Assembly: GCA_017577565.1 (NCBI GenBank)
Contig: PKRH01000044.1
Span: forward strand, 1 to 24,508
DNA length: 24,508 bases
From: Thermoanaerobacterales bacterium
GTDB lineage: Bacteria; Actinomycetota; Acidimicrobiia; Acidimicrobiales; JACDCH01
Reading direction: 5' to 3'
The notes under the pieces are model-generated. The model was given only the letters and a program-made list of their open reading frames with translations, was not told where the DNA came from and searched no databases. Positions 9,115 to 17,025 of this stretch are shown piece after piece. The position numbers and the translations under genes were made by a program. Position 1 is the first letter of the stretch, and every line of letters starts with the position of its first letter.

Positions 9115-9899
9115 GCGGCGCAAGCAACGAGACCATCGACGTCGTCCTCCACGTCTGGCGGCAGCCGCCCGGCGGCGAGGGGAGGATGGTCACCTACACC
9201 GAGGAGGCCAAGGGCATCAGCCCCGACATGTCCTTCCTCGAGATGCTCGACGTCGTCAACGAGCGGCTGATCGCCAAGGGCGAGGAGCCCATCGCCTTCG
9301 AGCACGACTGCCGCGAGGGCATCTGCGGCTCGTGCGGGATGATGATCAACGGCCAGCCGCACGGCCCGCAGAAGGGCACGGCGACGTGCCAGCTGCACAT
9401 GCGGGAGTTCCGCGACGGCGACGAGATCTACGTCGAGCCGTGGCGGGCCCGGGCCTTCCCGGTGCTGCGCGACCTGATCGTCGACCGCAGCGCGTTCGAC
9501 CGCATCATCGAGGCCGGCGGCTACATCACCGCGCCGACCGGCTCGGCGCCGGACGCCAACCTCATCCCGGTCCCCAAGGAGGCGGCGGACGCCGCCATGG
9601 ACGCCGCCGCCTGCATCGCCTGCGGCGCGTGCGTGGCCGCCTGCCCCAACAACGCCGCCCACCTGTTCACGGCGGCCAAGCTGCAGCACCTCAACCTGCT
9701 GCCCCAGGGCCAGGCCGAGCGCTACCAGCGGACGGTCGCCATGGTCGAGGCGATGGAGGAGTACTTCGGGTCGTGCACGATGCACGGCGAGTGCCAGGAG
9801 GCCTGCCCGAAGGAGATCTCCGTCGACTTCATCGCCTACATGAACCGGGACTTCGTGAAGGCGCAGCTCAAGAACCGCAAGCTGGCCGGCCAGACCTGA
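9111..9899 (+). CDS. sdhB: Succinate dehydrogenase iron-sulfur subunit
   Basis: This 262-residue subunit carries electrons from SdhA to the SdhC hemes through three iron-sulfur clusters. All ligand sets are visible: C67, C72, C75 and C93 for the plant-type 2Fe-2S cluster (CREGICGSC...C), C168/C171/C174 for the 4Fe-4S cluster (CIACGACVAACP), and C178, C222, C228 and C232 shared among the 4Fe-4S and 3Fe-4S sites. The start is GTG 9111, which overlaps the sdhA stop as GTGA and places the family's first beta strand (IDVVLHVWRQ) at residue 9. A strong hairpin follows 28 bases after the stop. The operon appears complete as sdhC-A-B. Confidence 0.96.
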
Positions 9900-9927
9900 C
9901 CCGGCCGGCCCCGGCGCGACGCCCGAC

Positions 9928-9960
9928 CACCGGCCCCGCGGCCCGGCCGCGGGGCCGGTG
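9928..9960 (+). terminator. Perfect 15-bp GC hairpin after sdhB
   Basis: Bases 9928-9942 pair perfectly with 9946-9960 around a three-base loop (CCG). There is no U-tract, as is common for terminators in very GC-rich actinobacteria. It separates the sdh operon from the glycan cassette that starts about 30 bases later. Confidence 0.65.
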
Positions 9961-9989
9961 CGCGCCCGGGGGTGGCGCGCGGCGCCCGG

Positions 9990-10667
9990 ATGCGAGAGAC
10001 TGCACCCCCGGTGGGCACGAGCAGACGCGGGACAGCGTTGTCCGACGCAGCTTCGAGGGCGCTCGACGTCGTGGTCGCGGGCGTCGTGCTCGTGGTGACG
10101 GCGCCGCTCATGGGCGTCATCGCCCTCGCGATCCGGCTGACGATGGGCTCCCCCGTGCTGTTCCGCCAGCCGCGGGCGGGCCGGGGTGGCGAGCCCTTCG
10201 AGATGGTCAAGTTCCGCACCATGCGGCACCCGGCGCCGGGCGAGGACGACGGCCCCGACAGCGACGAGCGCCGCCTGACCCGGCTCGGGCGCACGCTGCG
10301 CTCGACCAGCCTCGACGAGCTGCCGTCGCTGGTGAACGTCCTCCGGGGCGAGATGAGCCTGGTCGGCCCCCGGCCGCTGCCGGTGCGCTACCTGCCCCGC
10401 TACTCGGCGCACCACGCCCGCCGGCACGAGGTGCGCCCCGGCCTCACCGGCTGGGCCCAGGCCAACGGGCGCAACGCGCTGGGCTGGGACGAGCAGCTCG
10501 ACATGGACGTCTGGTACGTCGACAACCGGTCGCTGGCGCTCGACCTGCGCATCCTGGCCGCGACCGTGGCCAGCGTCGCCCGCCGCGAGGGCATCAGCCA
10601 CGAGGGCCACGCGACCCGGCCGGAGTTCCCCGGGTCGGGCCTCGAGGGCGCGACGCTGGTCGAGTGA
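9990..10667 (+). CDS. Small monotopic phosphoglycosyl transferase (bacterial sugar transferase)
   Basis: This 225-residue protein has only the catalytic core of the bacterial sugar transferase family (PglC type) and lacks the multi-helix N-terminus of WbaP/WcaJ. It would transfer a sugar phosphate from a nucleotide sugar to undecaprenyl phosphate, starting a surface glycan at the cytoplasmic face of the membrane. One re-entrant hydrophobic segment is visible (about residues 26-50, ALDVVVAGVVLVVTAPLMG). KFRTM (74-78) follows, then the catalytic Asp-Glu dyad D109-E110 in TSLDELPSLVNVLRGEMSLVGPRPL, and later RPGLTGWAQANGRN (149-162). ATG 9990 is chosen; GTG 10011 (218 residues) is equally possible and no good ribosome site distinguishes them. 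The stop overlaps the next gene (GTGA). The sugar specificity cannot be read from sequence. Confidence 0.9.
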   Translation: MRETAPPVGTSRRGTALSDAASRALDVVVAGVVLVVTAPLMGVIALAIRLTMGSPVLFRQPRAGRGGEPFEMVKFRTMRHPAPGEDDGPDSDERRLTRLGRTLRSTSLDELPSLVNVLRGEMSLVGPRPLPVRYLPRYSAHHARRHEVRPGLTGWAQANGRNALGWDEQLDMDVWYVDNRSLALDLRILAATVASVARREGISHEGHATRPEFPGSGLEGATLVE

Positions 10668-11695
10668 GCCACCCCGCCCGCCCGCCGGGCCGGCCCGTCA
10701 CGGTCCTCGTCTCCTCCGCCGGCCGGCGGGTCGAGCTGCTGCGCGGCTTCCGGCGGGCGCTGGCGGCGCTGGGCGTCGAGGGGCGGGTGATCGCCACCGA
10801 CGCCTCGTGGTACGCGAGCGCGCTCCACGAGGCGGACGAGGGCTTCCTCGTCCCCCGGCTCGGCGACCCGGCCTTCGTGCCCACGGTCGTCGAGCTGTGC
10901 GAGAAGCAGGGGGTCGACCTCGTCGTCCCCACCATCGACACCGAGATGCGGGCCTGGAACGAGGCCCGTCCCCGGCTGGAGGAGGTCGGCACGACGCTGT
11001 CGCTGTCGTCGCCCGAGGTCGTGGCCATCGCCGGCGACAAGCAGCGCACCCACGACTGGCTGGTGGGCCACGGCTTCCCCACCGTGCACCAGGCCGCGCC
11101 CGACGAGGTGCTCGCCCGGCCGGGGGACTGGCCGTTCCCGCTGGTCGTCAAGCCCCGCTTCGGCAGCGCCGGCATCGGCGTCGAGGTCGTGCGGGACCCC
11201 GACGAGCTGGCCGCGGCCGCCCGCCGGGCCACCGGCGACGTCGTCGTGCAGACCCTCGCCCGCGGCGCCGAGCACACCATCGACGTGCTCGTCGACCGGC
11301 GGGGCCGGGCCGTGTGCGCCGTGCCCCGGCGGCGCATCGAGGTGCGGGCCGGCGAGGTGAGCAAGGGCGTGACCGTCCGGTCGCCGCTCCTGCAGCGGCT
11401 GGCCTGCGAGCTGTGCGAGGCGCTGCCCGGCGCCTACGGCACCATCACCGTGCAGGCGTTCCTCGACGGCGCGCCCGACGACCCGGCGGCGACGGTGGCG
11501 GTCATCGAGATCAACGCCCGCTACGGCGGCGGGTTCCCGCTGGCCCTCGAGGCCGGCGCCGACTTCCCCCGCTGGCAGCTCGAGGAGCTGCTGGGGTTGC
11601 CCTCGACCGCCACCCCCGACGGCTGGCGCGCCGGCCTCGTCATGCTGCGCTACGACGCCGCGGTCTTCGTCGACGAGGGCGAGGCGCCGTCGTGA
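10664..11695 (+). CDS. ATP-grasp enzyme (carbamoyl-phosphate-synthase-like)
   Basis: This 343-residue ATP-grasp protein should use ATP to activate a carboxylate as an acyl phosphate and join it to an amine or other nucleophile; the substrate is unknown. The N-terminal preATP-grasp fold begins VTVLVSSAGRRVELLRGF (residues 12-29). The ATP-binding region includes DKQRTHDWL (125-133) and VVKPRFGSAGIGV (161-173). The metal-binding block is VIEINARYGGGFPLALEAGAD (280-300), with E282 and N284 as likely Mg ligands. GTG 10664 was chosen because it gives a 4-base overlap with the sugar transferase and starts right at the fold. The gene lies between a phosphoglycosyl transferase and a HAD phosphatase, so a role in decorating or building a glycan precursor is inferred. 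Confidence 0.85.
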   Translation: MSHPARPPGRPVTVLVSSAGRRVELLRGFRRALAALGVEGRVIATDASWYASALHEADEGFLVPRLGDPAFVPTVVELCEKQGVDLVVPTIDTEMRAWNEARPRLEEVGTTLSLSSPEVVAIAGDKQRTHDWLVGHGFPTVHQAAPDEVLARPGDWPFPLVVKPRFGSAGIGVEVVRDPDELAAAARRATGDVVVQTLARGAEHTIDVLVDRRGRAVCAVPRRRIEVRAGEVSKGVTVRSPLLQRLACELCEALPGAYGTITVQAFLDGAPDDPAATVAVIEINARYGGGFPLALEAGADFPRWQLEELLGLPSTATPDGWRAGLVMLRYDAAVFVDEGEAPS

Positions 11696-12396
11696 GCGGC
11701 CCCCGCCGCCTCGTCGTCGTCGACATCGACGACACGCTCTACCCCGAGCGCGACTACGTCCGCAGCGGGTTCGCCGCCGTCGGCGCCTGGGCCCGCGACG
11801 AGCTCGGCGTCGACGGGCTCGGCGAGCGGGCGTGGGCGGCGTTCGAGGCCGGCGTGCGGCGCACGATCTTCGACGAGGTGCTCGCCGCCGCGGGCCTGGA
11901 GCCGACGCCCGAGCTGGTCGGGCGGATGGTCGAGGTGTACCGCACCCACCGGCCCGACATCGCCCTGCTCGACGACGCCCGGGCCTGGCTCGACGCCGTG
12001 CCCGACGACGTCGTCGTGGCCGCCGTGACCGACGGCCCCCTCGCCAGCCAGCGGGCCAAGGCCGAGGCCCTCGACCTGCGCCGCTGGGTGGCCACGATCG
12101 TGTTCACCGCCGAGCTGGGCCCGGGGCGGGGCAAGCCGCACCCGGCCGCCTTCGAGCGGCTGGAGCGGGAGCTCGGCCTCGCCGGCCCCTGCTGCGCGTA
12201 CGTCGCCGACAACCCGGCCAAGGACTTCGTCGCCCCCCGCCGGCTGGGCTGGCGCACCGTCCGGGTCCGCCGGCCCGAGGGCCTGCACGCCAGGGTGCCG
12301 AGCGGCGACGACGTCGACGTCGAGATCACGACGCTGGCCGAGCTCGACGCCGCGCTCGGGCCGGCGCCCGCCCCGGCGCGGCGGGCGGCGCCGTGA
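11692..12396 (+). CDS. HAD-superfamily phosphatase-like hydrolase
   Basis: This 234-residue haloacid-dehalogenase-like protein has all four motifs: DIDDTLY (residues 11-17, nucleophile D11 and acid/base D13), AVTDG (111-115), a conserved lysine in GKPHP (K148) and YVADNPAKDF (170-179). A helical cap lies between motifs I and II. Members of this family dephosphorylate small phosphorylated metabolites. It overlaps the ATP-grasp gene upstream and the glycosyltransferase downstream, each by four bases, so it is probably dedicated to the same glycan pathway, for example removing phosphate from a sugar or an ATP-grasp product. The C-terminus ends in an Ala/Pro-rich tail with no recognisable domain. 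Confidence 0.85.
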   Translation: MSGPRRLVVVDIDDTLYPERDYVRSGFAAVGAWARDELGVDGLGERAWAAFEAGVRRTIFDEVLAAAGLEPTPELVGRMVEVYRTHRPDIALLDDARAWLDAVPDDVVVAAVTDGPLASQRAKAEALDLRRWVATIVFTAELGPGRGKPHPAAFERLERELGLAGPCCAYVADNPAKDFVAPRRLGWRTVRVRRPEGLHARVPSGDDVDVEITTLAELDAALGPAPAPARRAAP

Positions 12397-13601
12397 CCGC
12401 CGAGCGCCCGGGCGGCGGCCGGGTCACCGTCGCCCACCTGACCACCGTCGACTCCAGCCTGCGCTTCCTGCTCCACCCGCAGCTCACGGCCGTGCGCGAC
12501 CGGGGCGGGCGGGCGCTCGGCATCAGCGCCCCGGGGCCCGACGCGGCGCGCCTGCAGGCCGAGGGCATCGACCACGTGCCGCTCACCTCGTCGACCCGCA
12601 GCATGAACGTGCTGGCCGACCTGCGGGCGGCGGTCGAGCTGTGGCGGGTCCTGCGCCGGGAGCGCCCCGACGTCCTGCACACCCACAACCCCAAGCCCGG
12701 CCTCTACGGCCGGGTGGTCGGCCGGCTGGCCGGCGTGCCGGTCGTCGTCAACACCTGCCACGGGCTCTACTACACCGAGGCCGACCCCTGGCTGAAGCGG
12801 ACGCTCCTGCTCGTGCTCGAGGGGATCGCCGCCCGCTTCTCGGACGCCGAGCTGGTCCAGAGCGAGGAGGACCTCCGGCGCCTCGTGCGCACCCGGGCCT
12901 ACCCGCCCCGGCGCACCCGCCTGCTGGGCAACGGCATCGACCTGCGGCGCTTCCGCCCCGACGTGCTCGACGAGGAGGGGCGGGCCCGCCTGCGGCGCGA
13001 GCTGGGCGCCCGCGACGACCAGGTCGTCGTCGGCATGGTGGGCCGGCTGGTGGCCGAGAAGGGCCTGCTCGAGCTGTTCGAGGCGGCCCGGCTGCTCGAC
13101 GACCGCTACCTCGTCGTCGTGGCCGGCCCCGACGACCCCGAGAAGCCGGACGCGCTCGACCGGGCGACGATCCGGGACGCCGAGGCCCGGGGCGTGCGGT
13201 TCCTGGGGATGCGCGAGGACGTCGACCGGCTCTACGGGGCGATGGACCTGTTCGTGCTGCCGTCGTGGCGCGAGGGCTTCCCCCGGGCGGCCATGGAGGC
13301 CGCCGCCTCGGGCCTGCCGGTGATCGCCACCGACGTGCGGGGCTGCCGGCAGGTGGTCGACGACGGCGTCACCGGCCTGCTCGTCCCGGTCCGCGACCCG
13401 GTGGCGCTGGCCGCCGCCATCCGGGCCCTCGGCGAGGACGAGGAGCGGCGCCGGGCCATGGGCAAGGCCGCCGTCGAGCGGGCGCTGGCCCACTTCGACG
13501 AGCGCCGGGTCGTGGAGATCGTGCTGGGCACCTACCGCGAGGTCGCCGCCCGCAAGGGCCTGGACGACCTCGCCGCCGCCCTCGCCGACCCGGCGCCCTG
13601 A
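12393..13601 (+). CDS. GT4-family glycosyltransferase (GT-B fold)
   Basis: This 402-residue retaining glycosyltransferase has the GT-B fold. The N-terminal acceptor domain contains DVLHTHNPKPGLYGRVVGRLAG. The C-terminal donor domain has GNGIDLRRFRP, VGMVGRLVAEKGLLELFEAA and the E-x7-E motif EGFPRAAME (E294 and E302), followed by SGLPVIATDVRGCRQVV. This arrangement resembles glycosyltransferases that add the second sugar to a lipid-linked precursor made by a small phosphoglycosyl transferase, such as PglA after PglC. That parallel and the gene order suggest it acts right after the first gene of this cassette. It starts with GTG in the HAD stop codon and is the last gene of the forward unit. 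The convergent G8-domain gene ends 34 bases later. Confidence 0.9.
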   Translation: MTAERPGGGRVTVAHLTTVDSSLRFLLHPQLTAVRDRGGRALGISAPGPDAARLQAEGIDHVPLTSSTRSMNVLADLRAAVELWRVLRRERPDVLHTHNPKPGLYGRVVGRLAGVPVVVNTCHGLYYTEADPWLKRTLLLVLEGIAARFSDAELVQSEEDLRRLVRTRAYPPRRTRLLGNGIDLRRFRPDVLDEEGRARLRRELGARDDQVVVGMVGRLVAEKGLLELFEAARLLDDRYLVVVAGPDDPEKPDALDRATIRDAEARGVRFLGMREDVDRLYGAMDLFVLPSWREGFPRAAMEAAASGLPVIATDVRGCRQVVDDGVTGLLVPVRDPVALAAAIRALGEDEERRRAMGKAAVERALAHFDERRVVEIVLGTYREVAARKGLDDLAAALADPAP

Positions 13602-13614
13602 GGGCCGCCGGCCC
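13602..13614. terminator. Short hairpin between convergent genes
   Basis: GGGCC (13602-13606) pairs with GGCCC (13610-13614) around a three-base loop. It lies in the 34-base gap between the converging GT4 and G8-domain genes and could serve both strands. The stem is only 5 bp, so this is weak. Confidence 0.25.
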
Positions 13615-13635
13615 GCCCCGGGACGCCTCAGAGCC

Positions 13636-15507
13636 TCAGAACGGCGCGATCGGCTCCCAGTCCTGGCCGACGAGCTGCCAGGCCCGGTCGCCGTCCCGCA
13701 CCCGCAGCGTCGTGTCGCCGGCGACGCTCTGCACGTCGATCTGCTCGGGCGTCACCCCGCAGTCGACGAGGTCCCAGTGCTTGGCGTGCTCGTCGTGGGT
13801 GGCCTCGACGACGACGCTGTCGAACGTGCACCGGCGGAAGTCCACCGGGCCCGACGGGTCGACCGGGGCGTCCGCCAGGACGAGGTCGGTCGCCGCCTCG
13901 GTCACGGCCACGTCGTGGAACTCGAGCAGCGCGCCGTCGTCGGACGCCGTGACCGCGGTGAGCCGGATCGCCGTGTCGCAGTCGTGCAGCTCGACGCCGT
14001 GGTACTGGTAGGCGTTGGCGTAGGCCCCGTGGGCGATGCCGGTGTGGCACCGGTAGGCCGTGAACCGGTCGATCGGGTGGGTGAGCGAGGTGTTCTGCCA
14101 CACCCGGATGCCGTTGACCTCGTTGTTGTGGGCGAGGCAGTCCTCGAAGGCCCACACGCCGACCGAGTCGTTGGTCCAGAAGAACCCGGCCGAGTCGGGG
14201 CCGTGGACGCCGGTGGCGACGCAGCCCCGCATGGCGCACGACAGCGGCTCGTCGCTCTGGGCGGCGAAGAACCCGTTGGTCGAGTAGCGGTCCCGGCCGT
14301 CGACGTGGACGTCGGAGGCGATGCAGCCCTCGTAGACGACGTAGTCCGACGAGTCCCCCAGGTCCCACCAGTAGGCGTCGCCCCGGGTGGCGTGGCTGGC
14401 GCAGGCCCGGAAGGTGATGCCGTTCGAGGAGTGGGGCACGAAGGCGTGGGCGCCGCAGTCGTGCACGACGACGCCCTCGACGACGACGCCCTCGGTCGTG
14501 CGGCCGCCGTGGTGCCAGTGGAGGGCGTAGCGGCCCTCGACGCTGGTGGGCTCGTCCCGGTCGTTGGGCTGGTTGGGGCCGAGGTGCCGCAGCTCGACCC
14601 AGGCGATGGACGCCGCCCGGAAGTCGGCCGGCGCGTGCATCTCCTGGTGCAGGTGGATGACGTGCGCCCGGTGGTCTGGCGTGCCCTCGATGACGACCGA
14701 CCGGGTGAGGTTGATCACCTCGGCGTGCCACCGGTCGGCGACGACCGGGTGGTCGTGCTCCAGCGGCGCCTCCAGCTCGACGGTCGTGCCCTCCACCGCG
14801 GCGACGGTCACCCGGTCGAAGCGGGTGTGGTGGTCCTCGTCGGAGCGGGGCGCGGTGGGCGTGACGACGACCTCGTCGCCGGGCCGCCAGCCGGTGGCGT
14901 CCTCGACCGTGATGCGCCGGTCGCCGGCGGCGGCCGGCGCGGTCAGGCGGGTCCAGGCCGTCTTCGGCGCGCCCCGGGCGTCGAGCCGCCCGGCGCCCAC
15001 CACCCACAGCCCGACGTCGGTGTCGAGCACCTCGTGGGTGCCGCCGCCGACGAAGGCCGCCTCGTCGACGTCGACGAAGGTGAGCCGCATCGTGCGGGCC
15101 GGGTCCGGCTGGTGGAGCCGCAGGGTGCCCTCCACGACGACGTTGCCGGCCGTGGTCACCTGCGCCCCGTCGGCCAGCGCCCACGTCTCCCCCGCCGGCA
15201 CCGTGAACCCGTCGGGGAAGTGCTCGCCGTCCTCCAGCACCCGGTCGACCGCCGCCGTCGCCTCGGCCTCGCCGGTCGTGGGGGCCGGCGGGGCCGGCGG
15301 CTCGTGGTGGTGGTGGCCGGTCGTCGTCGGCCGCTTCCCCCGCCCGGCGGCGTCGTCGCCCCCGCGGCTGCAGGCGGCGAGCAGGGCGGCGGCCGCGCCG
15401 CCGGCCAGCAGCGCCCGGCGGGTGATGAGCACCGGGCCGTCGCCGCCGCGCCGCCGGGGGCCGTGCCCGCGGCCGGTGGTCCGGTCACCGCGCTGCGGTT
15501 CGATCAT
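13636..15507 (-). CDS. Tat-exported lipoprotein with G8 domain and beta-helix (CEMIP-like)
   Basis: This 623-residue surface protein starts with a twin-arginine signal ITRRALLAGG (R30, R31) running into a lipobox LLAAC (Cys46). That predicts Tat export and lipid anchoring. A His/Pro-rich linker (GHHHHEPP, residues 64-71) follows. Residues about 90-260 resemble the G8 domain of CEMIP/PKHD1L1-type proteins: a 'NVVVEGTLRL' strand, LWVVGAGRLDARGAPKTAWTRL, ITVEDATGWRPGDEVVVTPT and FDRVTVAAVEGTTVELEAPL. The rest (about 265-560) is a right-handed parallel beta-helix built from repeated V/I-x-x-C turns and rich in His, Asp and Asn. Such folds usually bind or cleave polysaccharides, so processing the surface glycan is inferred. 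The gene has its own candidate promoter behind the sugar operon. The actual substrate is unknown. Confidence 0.75.
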   Translation of the reverse strand: MIEPQRGDRTTGRGHGPRRRGGDGPVLITRRALLAGGAAAALLAACSRGGDDAAGRGKRPTTTGHHHHEPPAPPAPTTGEAEATAAVDRVLEDGEHFPDGFTVPAGETWALADGAQVTTAGNVVVEGTLRLHQPDPARTMRLTFVDVDEAAFVGGGTHEVLDTDVGLWVVGAGRLDARGAPKTAWTRLTAPAAAGDRRITVEDATGWRPGDEVVVTPTAPRSDEDHHTRFDRVTVAAVEGTTVELEAPLEHDHPVVADRWHAEVINLTRSVVIEGTPDHRAHVIHLHQEMHAPADFRAASIAWVELRHLGPNQPNDRDEPTSVEGRYALHWHHGGRTTEGVVVEGVVVHDCGAHAFVPHSSNGITFRACASHATRGDAYWWDLGDSSDYVVYEGCIASDVHVDGRDRYSTNGFFAAQSDEPLSCAMRGCVATGVHGPDSAGFFWTNDSVGVWAFEDCLAHNNEVNGIRVWQNTSLTHPIDRFTAYRCHTGIAHGAYANAYQYHGVELHDCDTAIRLTAVTASDDGALLEFHDVAVTEAATDLVLADAPVDPSGPVDFRRCTFDSVVVEATHDEHAKHWDLVDCGVTPEQIDVQSVAGDTTLRVRDGDRAWQLVGQDWEPIAPF

Positions 15508-15561
15508 CGCTCCGCCCCTCGTGCCGCCGTGGCCCGGGCGGGGGTCGCCCGGCCGTCGCGC

Positions 15562-15567
15562 ATGGTA
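15562..15567 (-). promoter_or_regulatory. Candidate -10 box for the G8-domain lipoprotein gene
   Basis: TACCAT on the minus strand lies 54 bases upstream of the ATG at 15507. It sits in the 64-base gap after the DUF402 gene. A purine-rich GAGGGGCGGAG precedes the start codon. Read-through from the upstream operon is also possible. Confidence 0.35.
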
Positions 15568-15571
15568 CGGG

Positions 15572-16249
15572 TCACCGCCCCACCTGGCCAGGTCGGGCCG
15601 CCGCGCCGGCCGCCGGCGCCCACGGCGACGGGGTGAGCGGCTCGGCCTCCCACCCGGCCGGCAGCTCGGGGACGGTCCACGCCGGGTCGGGACGCCACCG
15701 GTGCCAGGGCTCGTCGAAGGGCGGGGCGCCCTCGAGCACCATCGCCGTCGCGGTGCGGGCCGCGTCCCGGATGGCGGCCACCTCCTCCGGCCCGAAGAAC
15801 CCGTCGGACGCCGCCCGGCGCAGCTCGTCGTCGTCCTTCACCTCGACCCGCCGCCGGTCGGGGCCGATGACGACGTCGAGCGTCTGGTCCATCGAGTCGA
15901 AGCCGACGGCGGTGCGGCGCAGCGGCTCCTGCACGTTGACGTACCACCCCCGGAAGTCGTCGAACGACCGCCCCCAGCGGAGCATGACCGAGAACCCGGC
16001 ACCGGCCGGCACGACGTGGAGGGCCGCCCGGTCGCGCCAGCGGTCGGGGGCCAGGCCGACCTCGTCGCGGATCGACCGGGTGACCCGCCCGGCGGCGTCC
16101 GCGGGGGCGAGGAAGCGGGTGCCCGCCGGCACGTAGAGGACGGTGCGGTCGGGCCGGTCCTCGACGACGACCATCGGCGTGACCGCCCGGAACCGGCCGC
16201 CGCGGTGCTGGCGGACGACCACGGTGGCGCCGGGCGGCCACCGGCGCAC
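15572..16249 (-). CDS. DUF402 family protein
   Basis: This 225-residue protein carries the DUF402 core: GWYVNVQEPLRRTAVGFDSMDQTLDVVI (residues 101-128) followed by RRRVEVKDDDEL (132-143). The acidic residues D118, D121, D125 and the KDDDEL cluster are the kind of metal-binding residues found in this family. Characterised members include nucleoside di-/triphosphatases and FomD, a CMP-linked intermediate hydrolase. The GTG at 16249 starts 5 bases after the rfbF stop and just before the first conserved strand. An upstream ATG at 16333 would overlap rfbF by 79 bases and is disfavoured. Its place directly behind a CTP-dependent sugar nucleotidyltransferase makes nucleotide or nucleotide-sugar hydrolysis an attractive inference. 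The C-terminus (about 180-225) is Pro/Trp-rich and unassigned. Confidence 0.75.
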   Translation of the reverse strand: MRRWPPGATVVVRQHRGGRFRAVTPMVVVEDRPDRTVLYVPAGTRFLAPADAAGRVTRSIRDEVGLAPDRWRDRAALHVVPAGAGFSVMLRWGRSFDDFRGWYVNVQEPLRRTAVGFDSMDQTLDVVIGPDRRRVEVKDDDELRRAASDGFFGPEEVAAIRDAARTATAMVLEGAPPFDEPWHRWRPDPAWTVPELPAGWEAEPLTPSPWAPAAGAAARPGQVGR

Positions 16250-16254
16250 GGGGC

Positions 16255-17025
16255 TCAGTCCCAGACCCGCCAGGGGGCGCCGGCCTCCCACAGCTCCTCG
16301 AGGCGCTTCTTGTCGCGCAGCGTGTCCATGCACTGCCAGAACCCCTCGTGCCGGTAGGCCATGAGCTGCCCGTCCTTGGCCAGCTGCTCGAGCGGCTCGC
16401 GCTCGAACTGGGTGTCGTCGCCGGCGATGTAGTCGAACACGCCCGGCTCCAGCACGAAGAAGGCGCCGTTGATCCAGCCCTCGCCCGTCTGGGGCTTCTC
16501 GTTGAACTCGACGATCTGGTCGCCGTCGAGCTCGAGGTGACCGAAGCGGGCGGGGGGCCGGGTGGCCGTCAGGGTGGCGAGCTTGCCGTGCGAGCGGTGG
16601 AACTCGACGAGCTTGTGGAGGTCGACCGTCGACACGCCGTCGCCCCAGGTGATCATGAACGTGCCGTCACCCAGGTAGGGCTTGAGGCGCTTGATGCGGC
16701 CGCCGGTCGCCGTGTACATGCCGGTGTCCACCAGGTCGACCCGCCAGTTGGGGCCGGTGTCGCCGTGCATGGGCGTGACCGACCCGGTCCGCATGTCGAC
16801 GGTGATGTCGGTGGTCAGCGACGCGTAGTCGACGAACCAGCGCTTGATGTACTCGCCCTTGTAGCCGAGGGCGATGACGAAGTCCTCGAAGCCGAAGTGC
16901 TCGTAGTAGCGCATGATGTGCCACAGGATCGGCTTGCCGCCGATCTCGACCATCGGCTTCGGCTTCTCGACCGTCTCCTCGGCGAGCCGGGTCCCGAGCC
17001 CGCCGGCGAGGATGCCTACCTTCAT
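16255..17025 (-). CDS. rfbF: Glucose-1-phosphate cytidylyltransferase
   Basis: This 256-residue nucleotidyltransferase should join CTP and glucose-1-phosphate to give CDP-glucose and pyrophosphate, the entry to CDP-linked deoxysugars. The family signatures are strong: LAGGLGTRLAEETVEKPKPM (residues 6-25) with K23 in the sugar/phosphate site, ITWGDGVST with D129 as metal ligand, RPPARFGHLELDGD (156-169), EGWINGAFFVLEP (182-194) and EGFWQCMDTLRDKK (227-240). The 'PPARFG' and 'WQCMDT' blocks distinguish RfbF from RmlA and GalU. The length matches the family (about 257). A good ribosome site GGGAGG ends 5 bases before the ATG, which overlaps the upstream methyltransferase stop as ATGA. The CDP-glucose 4,6-dehydratase usually paired with it is absent from the window. 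Confidence 0.95.
   Translation of the reverse strand: MKVGILAGGLGTRLAEETVEKPKPMVEIGGKPILWHIMRYYEHFGFEDFVIALGYKGEYIKRWFVDYASLTTDITVDMRTGSVTPMHGDTGPNWRVDLVDTGMYTATGGRIKRLKPYLGDGTFMITWGDGVSTVDLHKLVEFHRSHGKLATLTATRPPARFGHLELDGDQIVEFNEKPQTGEGWINGAFFVLEPGVFDYIAGDDTQFEREPLEQLAKDGQLMAYRHEGFWQCMDTLRDKKRLEELWEAGAPWRVWD

Noticed and set aside
15298..15321. His-rich GHHHH stretch in the G8 lipoprotein as a metal-binding site
   Set aside because: It lies in a low-complexity Pro/Thr/Gly linker between lipid anchor and domain. Four histidines alone do not support a specific function.
13777..15636. A long plus-strand open frame opposite the G8-domain gene
   Set aside because: Its composition (Val/Asp/Gly/Arg-rich, no motifs) is that of an antisense shadow. 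The minus strand has a Tat signal, lipobox and G8-like domain.
15504..16241. An alternative minus-strand frame overlapping the DUF402 gene and ending just inside the G8-domain gene
   Set aside because: It is Arg/Gly/Pro-rich with no motifs, whereas the other frame shows the DUF402 core blocks.
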